This document shows positions 1 to 13,000 of a stretch of DNA of 47,339 nucleotides, piece by piece (the stretch's first letter is position 1; each line of letters opens with the position of its first letter). Under the pieces are notes generated by a model. The model did not search any database, was not told the DNA's origin, and saw only the letters and a program-made list of their open reading frames with translations. The translations under genes and the position numbers were made by a program. The DNA lies in NCBI GenBank assembly GCA_021770655.1, contig JAETQO010000026.1, positions 1-47,339 on the forward strand. Direction: 5' to 3'. This stretch comes from Ruminococcus sp. Lineage in GTDB: Bacteria > Bacillota > Clostridia > Oscillospirales > Ruminococcaceae.

Positions 1-1097
1 TGGTACTTGGTTACTGCATAGCCCTCGGGGAGGTCTACTGCTTCTAACTTGTAGCCTGCAAGATAAGTCTTGTCCTCTACGACTACGCTTGTTTCAAGCT
101 TTGTGAATTCGTACTTGCCGTTTTCGTCCGTTGCGGCGATCTGCGGTTCGTATGATTCGTCTAGCTTCCACTCGCCGTCGTAGTAGTATCTGTGAAGCTT
201 TACTTCTACGTCCTTGATTCCCTTTTCATCTTCGTCCTGAGAACCGTTGTAGTTCTCGTCGTTCCAGATGATTCCGCTGATTGTTGTCTGCTCTATCTTC
301 GTCAATCCGCCGTCGTTTCCGCTGTGAGATTCAGCCTTTACTATGTCGTACTTTGTTCCGTCCACAGTTCTTATGCTGTGCTCGTTTGCGTTCTCGTCCG
401 CTTTGACTGCGATGATGATATACTCGTCATCTTCTGTGAGTTTCAGCGTTCCCGGTTCAAGGTCACTGTCCTTGGTTTTATCCTTATCCGCGTGGTACTT
501 GGTTACTGCATAGCCCTTCGGCAAATCGGTAACTTCAAGTTTGTAGCCTGCGAGATAGGTTTGTCCGTCTACTTCTACGCTTGTTTCAAGCTCCGTGAAT
601 TCGTACTTGCCGGTTTCGTCGGTCTTGACTGTAATCGGTTCGTATGATTCGTCTAGCTTCCACTCGCCGTCGTAGTAGTATCTGTGAAGCTTTACTTCTG
701 CGTCCTTGATTCCCTTTTCGGTTTCCTCATGTACTCCGTTGTAGTTCTCGTCGTTCCAGATGATTCCGCCGATTGTTGTCTGCTCTATCTTCGTTAGTCC
801 GCCGTCGTTTCCGCTGTGAGATTCAGCCTTTACTATGTCGTACTTTTCTGTTCCGACTGTTCTTATGCTGAACTCGTTTGCGTTCTCGTCCGCTTTGACT
901 GCGATGATGATATACTCCTCATCCTCCGTGAGCTTCAGCGTTCCCGGTTCAAGGTCGCTGTCCTTGGTTTTATCCTTATCCACGTGGTACTTGGTTACTG
1001 CATAGCCCTCGGGGAGGTCTACTGCTTCTAACTTGTAGCCTGCAAGATAAGTCTTGTCCTCTACGACTACGCTTGTTTCAAGCTTTGTGAATTCGTA
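1..1097 (-). CDS. Continuation of the giant surface protein gene: SdrD B-like repeat units, both ends open, shifted frame
   Basis: Reading the minus strand from 1097 down to base 1 (tac codon at 1097-1095) gives an open frame with no stop. It has the same domain style as the giant gene to its right: a partial unit starting YEFTKLETSV, then two complete units with IIWNDENYNG, HRYYYDGEWK, YLAGYKLE and GYAVTKYH motifs. No methionine codon occurs, so it is not a separate gene. It lies in frame 2 of the minus strand, while the giant gene arrives in frame 1 and hits a stop at 1067 only because of the frame break at 1098/1099. I read it as the C-terminal part of the same protein, separated by a real frameshifting deletion or by an assembly error. 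The protein continues beyond base 1, so the anchor (LPxTG-like or other) is not visible. Confidence 0.8.
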
Positions 1098-1098
1098 C
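1..1098 (-). repeat. 492-bp tandem repeat, two full copies plus 114 bp of a third
   Basis: Units run 1-492, 493-984 and 985-1098. The period is exactly 492 bp (164 codons), so the frame is kept between units. Bases 1-114 and 985-1098 are identical, while the middle unit differs at scattered sites and in short blocks. Each unit encodes one SdrD B-like domain plus its linker. These copies are far more alike in DNA than the older units at 1100-6900, which points to recent duplication or gene conversion. The exact match stops at 1098, precisely where the reading frame breaks. Confidence 0.9.
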
Positions 1099-4000
1099 GC
1101 TGGATTTCGGTTAGTCCGCCGTTAATGTTATTAACTACACGATGTGTAGCAGGCAGATATGTTTCATCTCCGACTGTAACAGTATACTGGTCGGTGCTGT
1201 CGCCTTCATCAAGCAAGCACGCAAGAATGATATGCTCTCCCTTTTGGGTCATATTGCCGTTTTCAGCATTAATGTTGCTGTGTAAGCGATACTTGGTCAA
1301 ATCATCTCCGAATATTCTGAATTTTGTAACAGCATAATCCGCAGGAATACTCTCAAGATCAACCGCTATTTTATAGCCGTATAATCTCTTTTCGTTGTTC
1401 TGATCTTCTACCTTTCCGTGATCCTTGGCAACATGAACATTAAGTTCCGAGAATTCATAATAACCTGAATCGGCATCTGCATAGGTTTCTCTTTTGAACT
1501 CTTCATCGGCTGTCCACTTTCCTGTTTCATAATCATAAATATCACGGGTCAAAATGATCTTGACAGGTTCATGTACAGAGCCCTCTTTTTCATATTCATA
1601 CACGCCGTCGTAATTTTCATCATCCCAGATATATCCTGAGATCATTGTCGTATCCTGTCGCTTTACACCTGCGTCATAGTGACCTACCGATGTTCCGACG
1701 GCAACGTCAACAGTGATCGCAGAATCCTTTGTATTCTTAACAGTCTGTACTGCTGCACTGTTGTATTCACCGTCTGTTCCTGCCGTAGGTTCTGCCGCCG
1801 CAACGATGTACTCATCAGAGGTTGTAAGATTCATACTTCCTATCATAAGATCGCTGTCAACCGTAGGATCGTCACCCACGTGATGTTTTGTTGCAAGATA
1901 GGGTCCGTGAGCGTTTCTCAGATAAAGCTTGTACCCTGCCGCATAGCATTTTCCGTTTACATCGACTGCTGTCGGCAGATCTTCAAACTTGTAAACTCCC
2001 GCTCCGCTTGTCGTTACTGAAGCGAGCGCTGTCTTTGACAGTATCCATTCAGAACCATTATAGTAGTATTGATCTGCAACAACGATAATTCCGCTTATAG
2101 CTTGCAGATCTTCATCGGTATAATCAAATATATTGTCATTCTGTATACCGTCATAGTTCAGATCTACCCAGGCTCTGCCGTCTATCGAACCCGACGCGAT
2201 AGGTGCAAATCCTGCGTCATAACCGCTTACATCAGATTTTCTCAGAATGTCACAGCCTTCTACTTTATAAGGCGCATTTGCATAATTCTGAACATCGTCT
2301 TCGACCGACATTCCTACCGTAAAGACATTTTCGGAAGCATTTGTCAAATAATTTGTTTCATAGAGCAGGTCGTTATCCTGTACTCCGTTATTTTGCCTGT
2401 ATCTTGTTATTACATAATTCTCAGGAACATTTCCGTCAAATTTCAGTCTGTAATAACACAAATGTGTTTTGCCGTTAACGTTCACAAACGTTGGCACGCC
2501 GCTGAATTTATAAATTCCCGCATCGTTGGAAACTGCCGATACCTCAGCGTGTCCGTCCTTATCGGTAAGCTTTCCGTCTGAGTTTTCATAAACTCTTACA
2601 AAATTCTTATTTTCAGCGTCGTAGTAATACTTTTCAAGAAGTATCTTAACGCCTGAAATTCCCGACTCTCCGTCGTCGCCGGTCTGTCTGATACCGTCAT
2701 AATTTGCATCGTCCCAGACATAGCCTTGAATCTCAGCCTTTTCAACCTCTTTCAATCCGCCTGAATAACTGTCGATGTCAACTTGACCAATAATATCGTA
2801 ATCAACGTCGTTGTATCTGCGAATATAATGAGACGATACTGTCTCTGTCGCTTCCGCCGCAGTTATGATATATTCATCTGTTTGAGTCATGTATACGCTG
2901 CTGTCCTGTTCGCAGTTATTTACCCACAGCTTATTGTAAACTCCGCCGGTGCCGTCGGCAATCTGAGCCGATGCTGTTACGCCGTAGGTTATATTGCCGT
3001 TTGCGTCTGTCGGGAGCTTATCAAGCTTCAGCTTATAGCCTACCAGATACCTTACCCCGTCAACTTCAACAAAGGTAGGAACATTGGTAAATGTATACTT
3101 TCCATTAACGTCTGTTACCGAGTTATTCGTTATAGCAGGAGCATCAACCTTATTCCAATTGTTACCGTCATAATAATACTGCTCCAGAATTACATTCAGC
3201 CCGCTGTGACCATTTTCCAATGCGGCGTCATATATTCCGTTATAGTTATCATCATCCCAGATCACGCCGCTTATCTCAGAAGTCATGAACTCCTTGATAC
3301 CGCCGTTGTAATCGCCGGTGCTGTCCTGCTTTGTTATAATGTCATACTTGACAGTTTCGTCTCCGACTGTGTATTCGCGGACATAATAATCATTATACTG
3401 AGGTTCTTCCTTTTCTTCGCCTGTGAATTCCTCAGCCGCTCTTGCGGCAATGATATATTCGTCTGTAACAGTCATATCCAGCGTTGTATCGCTCCGCGGA
3501 ACAGAAATAACGTCGCTGTCGATTCCGTTTCCGACCTTGTATTTGGTAACGGCATAGCCCTTGGGCGCCGCCTGCATTCTCAGCTTATAGCTTGCCAGGA
3601 ACACCTTGTTATCCGCCGATACAGATGTCGGAACATTTGTAAATGTGTATTTGCCCTGTGCGTCTGTTTTTATTTCGGCTGTGCTTACAAACTGCCAGTT
3701 TCCGTCCGTATTAAGATAATACTTATCCAGATAAACGTTCAGTCCGCTTACACCGCTTTCTGTGCTGTCCTTAGTTCCGTCATAATTTTCATCATTCCAG
3801 ATAAGACCGCTTACAGTCGCTTTTTCCACTGCCTTGATACCGCCGTTGAAGTCCTTTACAGGTTCAATTGCCGTTACAATATCGTAAGCGTTAGTTTTTT
3901 CTCCGTAGTTATAATATCTTACATACAGATCGTTATAACCCTTATCAGCACTTCCGACAGCTCCGTTTTCGGCTGTCTTTGCAAGTATGATGTATTCGCC

Positions 4001-7000
4001 CTTTGCGTTGAAATCAACTGAACCGCTTCCGTCGGATTTTAAGGTAGCCGCAATAAGATCGCTGTTTACTGCCGATCCCTCGACACGGTACTTTGTAACT
4101 GCATATCCCTCAGGAACGGACGCAAGTCTGAGTCTGTAGCCTGCAAGATAATCTTCATTATTTTTAGTTACATAAGTATACAGTGTTTTGAAACTATAGT
4201 TTCCCGTCTTGTCCGTAACGCTGTTCAGCGTACGGTTAAGCTGCCACTTTCCGTCCGAATCAAGATAATACTCATCAAGATAAACGTTCAGATTTGCGTA
4301 GCCGCTTTCTTTGCTGCCTTTAAGACCGTCATAGTCTGCGTCGTTCCAGATAATACCGCTTATGCTTGAAGTTTCATACATCTTAACGCCGCCGTTGTAT
4401 TTATCTGTCACGTCATTCTTCACAACGCTGTCATAAGCGACCTTTTCATCGCCGTTTACATCATACAGAATATACGCATCGTTCTCAAGACCCTTTTCAG
4501 CCTTCTTGGCAACTATGAAGTAATCGCCGTCCGAAGGTGAAGTCAGATAATCCTTGACTTCATAAGTTCCGTCATAGCCTGCACCCTCCTGCTCGTTATA
4601 GGAAATCCAATCGCTGTCGATCTCCTCGCCGGAAGCCGCCTGCTTGTATCTTGTTACAGCGTATCCGCTTGGTACGCTGTCTGCCTTTATCCTGTAATAT
4701 GCAAGATAGTCTGTACCGTCCGATACCACATGAGTAGGAACCTTGCTGAACGTATATCTGCCCAAAGCCGCTTTTACAGCTGATGTTTTGACTGTATTGC
4801 TGTATCCGCCGACCTTAATAAACTTGCCGTCCTTTTTGTAATACTGCTCAAGAGTAATACTTACATTAGCCAGTCCGTTTTCCTTTGCGTCCTTGATACC
4901 GTTGTAGTTTGTATCCTCCCATATCATACCGGAAACTGTGGAGTATTCACGCTGTTTAAGACCTGCGTCCATACCCTCCAGACCTCTCGCTTTGATAAGG
5001 TCGTAATACATGGTCTTATTTTCCTTGGTATCGTAATTCTTAATGTTTGTTTGGCAAACATACTTGTAGTTATAATCGGTATAGCCCTCGTCTGCGTCGG
5101 AATTATTTCCCTCCTTTGCCTTCTGCGCAATGATAACATACTCGTTGTCATCTTCAAAGACTGTGAGCGGAATATTCGCTGTACGCTGGCTGTCCTCTTC
5201 ACCATTATCGTCGATCACATACAGCTTACTGTAAACAGTGTCCTTATCCTTATCGTTCCAGTATTTTGTTGCCGCATAATCGCTCGGAAGATTCTTGAAG
5301 CTTACCTTATAGCCTGCCAGATACTTTTCGCCGTCAACCGCAACGTATGTAGGAAGCTTATCAAATGAATAAGTTCCTGTCTTTGTTGTGATCTCCTTAA
5401 AGCTCTTCGAAGCATTAGAGTCTACCCATTTGCCACTGTTGAACTCATCAGGCTGATAATAATACTGCTCCAATACGACTGTTACATTAGATGTAAAGAG
5501 TTTTTCATTTTCTTCATCATAAACACCGTCGTATTCCGTATCGTTCCAGATCATACCGCTGATAGAGGACGTTTCAAACTCCTTAACGCCTCCGTCAAAG
5601 CCGTCATAATCTACAGCCTTGATATAATCGTATGCGTAATCGTGATTCTTGCCGCTTTCGTTCAAAAGGTAATCATCATAGATAATATACTCTTCAAAAT
5701 AAGTATTGCCTTCAAAGTCCGAAGCTGTTTCTTCCTTGCTGTGCTCAGCTGTGATGAAATAATCTCCGTCGCTTGGCGAAGTGAGATAGCTTTCAATGTC
5801 ATAATCAGTGTAACCTGCTCCGTTCTGGGAATTTTCTGAGATCAGGTGGCTGTCGATAACATTTACATTTTCAAGCTCGCCGTTCTGCTTATAGCGTGTG
5901 ACCGCGTAATTCTCATAGCCCTTCGGCAGACTGTTAAGCTTTAATCTGTAATGAGCAAGGATCTTACGTCCGTTAAGCTCAATGTAGGTAGGAACGTCCG
6001 TGAAAGTATACCTACCGTTCTTATCCGTCTTGACCTTAACTGGATAGTTATCCTCTACAGTAACCGCTGTACCGTCAATTTCGATTTGCTCGCCTTTGAC
6101 TATCTTTTTATACTCGCCGCCCAGATCAATATACATCTCCAACCGGATCTCAGCGCCCTCGATGCCCTTTTCATAGAACGAACCGTCCTCGGACTTGTTC
6201 ATGATACCGTCGTAATCGTAATCGGCATTATACTCGCCCTCGGCGTTCACTCCGTTATCGTCCCAGATATAACCGCTTACAACAGATGTTTCTATCTTTG
6301 TAAATCCGCCGTTATAGTCCAGAAGTCTTTGAGCATTGCCCATATTATAGTAGAACACTTTATTGTCCTTATCCGTATACTCTGCTATGCTGGTGTTGGT
6401 ATCAATTCCGTCGGAGTTTTTCTTCTGACCGGCAATGATTATCATATCATCACTGTAATTGTAATTGCTGTACTCTCCGGCAGGTTCGCCGTTTTCGTTA
6501 TAATCCGTCCAATCGTCGCCGATAAGGTAATACTTCATATCACCCTTATAGTAAATATCGCTGTTTTCGGTTGAACGATCTTTCGTATACTGCTTATACT
6601 TGGTTATTGCGTAATTCTTATACAGTTCCTCATTTTTTTCGGGGTCTACCATGAGTCTGTAACCCATAAGATACATTTTGCTGTCATCAGGCTTATTATA
6701 GTAGGACATGACATTCTGGAAAACATATGAACCGGACTCTGCGGTCTTTATGAACCTGTCTTTTCCTTCAATGTAATTCCATTTGCCGTCGTCATAGTAA
6801 TACGACTTGAGAGTAACTGTAACATTTCCGATACCCTTTTCAAAGGTATCCATGATACCGTTATAATTTTCATCGTCCCAGATCCAGTTTCCTAAGAAAC
6901 CTCTTCCGCCGTTTACAAAGCCGAGGGAAATGCTGTTGTTTATCTTAAAGCTCTGTCCGTCGTCTTCATATATAGGCTTTCCGTCGCTGTCCAAAGTCGG

Positions 7001-10000
7001 CCCTGTTAGGAACGGCTTGGTTCTGAACGTTCCGACTACCATTGAAATATCATTATCATCATCGGCCGCCAAAGGATCGTTGTGAAGAGTAAACGGTGAA
7101 GGCTTTAACGGGGTTTTCGTTTCATTCTTAGCCACAACGACATAGTTCTTATTCGGATACAGTCTGAACGAATAATATCCGCCTTTCTTTGTGGTGAATT
7201 CTGCCTTGTTTCCGTCGCCGTCAACTGCGACTTCCTTAGAAATATTTCCGTCGTCGTCAACTTCATACATTGCAACATAAATGTTATCAAGCTTTTCTTC
7301 GCTCTCTTCCATTATACCGTTGCTGTTAATAACGGTTTCATTGTTTTCTTCCGTTTTGGTCTCGTCAAGCCAAGTGTATCCGCCGTAGGTATACGCTCTG
7401 GAAACGCCCAGCATATACGATGTCATACCGAGATCGTACTCTTCATGATTTGCATATCTATCCGTGACCGTTGATTGATCGCTGTCATCAACAACCGGGT
7501 CGACCTTAACAGGCACGGTAGTCTGAACTACAAGTTTTCCTTCTTTAGAAATAGCAGCAGTCTGAGTCATTGCGTCTTTCGTTACGGAGCTGTTCTCATT
7601 AGCAGGAGTTCCGTTGTAAACGACTTCGCCGTCTCTGTATACCATTATCGGAGTTTTTGTATCTCCAAGCTCTCTTGTCGTTACCGAATACTGGTTGTAT
7701 TCCTCCGGGAATGTATACCTGAGCAGATACTCGCCCGGCTCAAGATTTGAGAGAATGAAGTAACCCTGATTTCCGAACCAGTCGTTTTCAGTCGTGTATG
7801 TTACAGGTCCGTAAGACGTATAGCTGAACGTTTTATTTATAGGATCGCTGTAATCGTACTCTCCTGTTTCTTGGTTTATAAGCGCATAACGAGGAGTTTC
7901 CGGGTAAGGATTTGTGGTTGGATCAGGATCGGCAACAACTGCCTTTCCGTCCTTATTTACAGGATAACCTGTTTTTGTAAGAAGCTCAACGGTAACTCCG
8001 TTGATTCCCGGATCGTCCGGCTTTCCGTCAAAATCTATGTCTGTCGTAAGCTCTGTCGGCAAAGATCTGCCGTTTTCGGACTTTTCGTACTTCGCCTCAT
8101 TTGTCTTTGCGTCATAGTTAAAGTCGTTCCATACATAACTTCCCAGATATCCTCTTCCCGTAGGAGCCGTTATGTAAGCGCCTGCTTTATTACTGAGAAG
8201 TACAGAATACTGTCCTCCGCCGGTTGCTGCGTCCCAATAACGTCCTGAGAAATCATTGTTCTGCGTGGTGTCTTTGACCTGTTCTGCGATCTCAGCATTA
8301 TATTTGCTCTGATTTTTCTCTTCAGAGGTAGGCGTACCCACATACTTAGGAAGATTAAGCGGGGCGTGAAGATCGTAAACAAGCTCCAATCTGTTCTTCG
8401 ACGGCAGATTGTATCCTGTATCTGTTACCTCGGCCCAGATTGCACGTATACCTCTTACAATTTCTTCATATTCCTTATCTGATATGTTGCCGTTTTCTCG
8501 GTCGGACAGCAGTTCGCTAAGCTTTACAAAATTCTGCTTATACTTATTACTGTCATTAAGATAAAGATTGTTATAGTCGTTCTCTGTGACATTCCTTACC
8601 GGAATATCGTCAACGGTTTTCAAGGTATAACTGTTGCCTGTCTTTTGGATAGGTCCGACCCATACCTCGAATTTACTTGTGTCGAATCTTGAGCTTACTC
8701 CCTTCTCGTCGGTAAGTCTCAGATAAACGGATTCCGGAATAAGATAACCGTTCCATGTTGATTCTCGTCCGTCGCCAATATACGGAAGAATATCGTAAAA
8801 TACCATCTTATTGTAATCAACATTGGTATTGAGAGGAGTATCATTTTGCAGAGACGCCGAGTAGGAATAATTTCCGCCCTCCTGCACTCTTACAGGAACG
8901 CTCATCTGAACCGTGTCGAAATCCGATGAGGCCGACTTATGTCTTGTTACCGTACTTAACGTAGACAGACCGAGAGCATTTGACGATTTTGTAATAGCCA
9001 TATCTCTGGTATTTCCGTTGCTGTTTACATCGTGGCTGTCAACCTCGTATGAAACCATTTCAGAAGAATTCTCCTGATCGCTCGGGATATACGCTCTGAA
9101 AGTACCGTTCTTAAAGCCGTATGCCTTTGCCTGAAGCAGTTCGTTTGACACGGCGTTGGTATTTCCCGTTTCGATCGGCACCATAAGTTCGATAACGATT
9201 CTCTCGCCCGGGAGCAAAGTGCCATTGTACTTAAAGTTGATCATCTTTCTGTTGAGTCCGTTAAGCGTGATCGGCTTTACGTCAAATGACGGGGTGTTGT
9301 CTGATTCGATCTTATTTTGTTCTTCATTTACAACATACTTTCTCTTATATTCTTCAAGACCGTTAAATTTTTCTGTTGTAAACCTTTTTTTCAATTCTTC
9401 TATGTTTTTATCTGTGTCCCTGATGCTGACATATTCACCGTATTCATTTTCAATATGCCATGTCCACTGAGGAGTTACATTGTCAAGATTACGAGCATAT
9501 TCAACTACTTTGTCGTTTTCATCTTTGACTGCAGAAGTCGAATAATTATCTCCTATGTAGTAATCCTCTATACCGCTTGCGGTCTGAGAGTCGTCTTGGA
9601 AATCGACATGTTCAAATTTAGATTCGGACAATGATTCAAGATAAGGAAGAACCAATACAATATTTGGATTTGCAAGATTGTCCTCCACCGCATTTCGACT
9701 GCCGTAGCTTTCGGTTGCCAACAATGATGAACTGAGATTTTTATATGTTACGGTATATTTGAGGACCTTACTGTTTTGACCTTTGATTCCCGTAATATTA
9801 GGCGACCATTTGTAGCCCTCACCCGCCGAACCTTCAAAATATTTACTGGAAATATCGATAGCTACCCAAGGAAGCTGCGGATCAAGATAATAACCCAATC
9901 TGGCACGATTTTCTCCCAGCGAATATTTATAATCATCGTATCTTCTTATCACAGATACAAAATGATTGTTGTGAACCGACGCCGACAAACTTTCATTAGG

Positions 10001-13000
10001 ATCCGGAGATGTGGTGAACTGGAGTCTTGCGCTGTTCTCAGCAACCGATTCGGGAACAGGATTCAAGCTGTAATTGTTGGGATCAATATCGCTCATATCC
10101 TGGATACCGTCTGTATCGGGATCTGCGTCTACATTCATTCTCAGTCCCGCAGGAACAGGGAAATATTTAGCCGCCTCTTCATCTGTAAGCGTTATCCTGA
10201 TATTGTTGCCGTTTAATTCAAACTCATCATCAAAGCCTTCTGTTCTGATGACCCATCTGATCTGTCTTACAGAATCTATGAGATCTCCCTTTTCGCAGAC
10301 AGCTTTTACATTTTCATGAGGATCAATCAAATTTTCTTTGTCGATCTTTATCACAGCGTTTGCGTCCAATGAATAGCCGTCTTTCTCGCCTATTCTTACC
10401 CAGTAAGCCGTTTCGGCTTTTTCGTTGGAATAAATTCCGTCATCAGCCTCTGTTTCAGGATAAATATAAGCGCTCTCCTGCTCAGGAGCGGTGCTGATGA
10501 GCAGATATGGATAAACCTTGAGATGCTTAGTCAAAACATCGTGAACAAGCTCATTGTACTTATCGCCGTATTCAGTTTCCAGATCAGCCGCCTCCGGTAT
10601 AGACCAGTTTCCTGTTGTCATATACTGAAGATGAGGAAAGACCTTTCTGTCGCTGAGCGTAGCTTCTTCCAGACTTCCCATAGAAGTGGCGTGATATGCC
10701 AGATTATAGTTGACAACAAATTCATTCAAAGACGCAGTATCGTTAGATACCTGCGACAGATATGCAACTGTGGCAAATGCCTGCCTTACATGAGGATCTT
10801 CTGCGATCACAAGCTCTGCGTCCGGATCGTTTACCTGTGTACGTGTAGCATTCAAATTAGCACGAATTGTACTCTTAGGCTGAATAACAGATACCTTTGC
10901 CGACGAAGCAGTCATATAAATTCCGTAATCAGATTTTTCGATACCGGATACATCTTCATCCTCATCATATCTTTCGGAGTGCTCAAGCTTCATGCTCTCC
11001 ATATTCTGTTCGCTGAGGTTGAAATCGTAGGTATCGTATCTGATCTCGGACTTATTTACCTGCTGTCTTTCCTTTTCAACATAAATAACGTTTCCGTATT
11101 CATTATAAACCTTATTTCCGTACTCATCAGTTTCGGGAATAAGACAGCCGCCTCTGGTATAATAGTTTCCGTCCTTGTCACGTTCAGCAAAAATACCGTC
11201 GTTTGTGATTGCAAACTTACCGTCGGTGTCACAGTAGGTAACATATACCTTTGAATAATAATTTTCCCAGTCGCCTTGCTGTGAAGCGTCCGCTATTACT
11301 TCAAGGTTTTCAATTCTTGTCTTGATCTTGAAAGTAAGCTCGCCGTAAAACGAACCTGCCGGACGCTCGCCTGCAACATAAGTTTTGTCGTCATTGCAGT
11401 CAAAATTAGGCGACGGAGGCGTTGTGATCTCAAATACAACCGTTTCACAGCCTCTCTTTTTGAGAGAGTTCGCTCTTTGCAAATCAAACTTGTCACTATC
11501 CGCTGTGGCTGTATTTTCGTCAAAGCTGCGCTTTACAAGCTCAACACCCCAGCCGTTTTTCTTTGCATCAGACACAGTAAGCTTTTCGGTTTCGCCTGTT
11601 ATTTTATTGACATATTCAATATAGTAATCGTCCAGATAATCATCGTCGTCCCAGTAAATCACATTCTGAGGGAGTTTAAAGGAAACCACTGTTTTCGCAT
11701 GAAAAATACTTCCGCGGTATCTGTAATTGCCGTCCGGAACATTTGATATTTTTGCGGAATACCAGAGAACATCGCTGTAATCAAAGTCCTTGCCGTTGTA
11801 CTGATACTTCCGGCGATCTTCTGTTTCGTCCATGACGACTTCTCCGCCTGTCATACCCTCTTCGGTCTTTTCAGCGGCAACCATATTCTCAGTCTTCATA
11901 GACGGAGTCTGCGTTCTGATCTTGAGCGTGTTCACTGCGCCCATATCATTATATGGTCCTGCCGCAGTTATATCGCTGTGAGTAAAATCGGTAGCGGAGG
12001 TGAATATATCTGTATCACGGTTAAGAGCCGATCTTACATTTGCGGGAAGATACTTATCCTCACGAACAGACGTATAATCCTCCATGTTCATCTTATCGCT
12101 CTCGCTGTACTTTTGCATCTTGCCTATCATATAGGTGTTTTTTTCAAAATTATGATTTAAAAGTACATACTTATCCGGAGCAATATTATTAGTAGTGAAA
12201 CCGTTAGTTTCAGGAGTCATAGGAAGAACGCCGGCGCTCATTCTATGATAGTTGTTATGACTATTCTGCTTTATGTTAACATCTGTGGTAATAGCATCTT
12301 TTCTTGCGTCTGCATTGCGATTATAGAACGAATAATAATTATTTCTGAGATTTCCTATCGCCGCAGGTGAACATACAGTATAAGGATTATCCTTGATATC
12401 GTCATCTGTGATAAACTTATAAGCGTTTACCTTACTTGAAACATAGGAATAGTTGTTCTGATAATTCTGTGAAAGATCGGGTTCTTCACCGTTATTCTTG
12501 GTATAAGTTTCCGGCTCTGCATAAGTGAAAGTCTTGATACAGAAATTGTAAAGAGCGTCATTTGGTATAACTGCCTCTGCTTTTTTGCGCTCGGCAAGCT
12601 CAGCCTCGTTCGCATTAGCCGATGTGTCGTTATCCTTTATTGCAAAGATCTGAACAACATATCTCTTCGTAGTTTCATCATAATATGCGAGCGTATCATA
12701 CAAGTTTTTCTGTACGTCAAGCTTAGTAATACCGTCACGGTCATACATATCCCATGCTACCCGCTTGCCTTCATTATTGGTATTATCGGTAGTAAATCTG
12801 CTTCCGTCCTCAGCAACAGGAACAATACCGTAAGGCAGAACGTTTGTGATAACAGGAAGACTAAGCGTACCCTTTTGTCCGCCGTCTACATTATAATTGT
12901 GGAAAACTTTTTCACGAACCCAATCTCTGCTTCCGTAATTATTCCAAGCATACTGATCCCACCAGTATTTGTTTTCAACGTGAATATTAAGCCAGTTTAC

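Noticed and set aside
192-1031. Two similar plus-strand frames (151 and 71 codons) that look like duplicated small proteins
   Set aside because: Their likeness comes from the 492-bp repeat on the other strand; neither has start signals.
1-1098. Could the periodic repeat be a CRISPR array?
   Set aside because: The period is 492 bp, frame-preserving and coding, with no short repeat/spacer pattern.
1067-1098. The C-terminal tail RTNSQSLKQA as a genuine protein end
   Set aside because: The same bases read YEFTKLETS in the repeat frame, so the tail and stop come from the frame break.
2783-4021. A 412-codon frame on the plus strand
   Set aside because: It is antisense to the SdrD-like array, has no ribosome site, and is Ile/Val/Cys-rich as expected for a complement of acidic repeats. 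Many similar shadow frames lie between 200 and 25,400.
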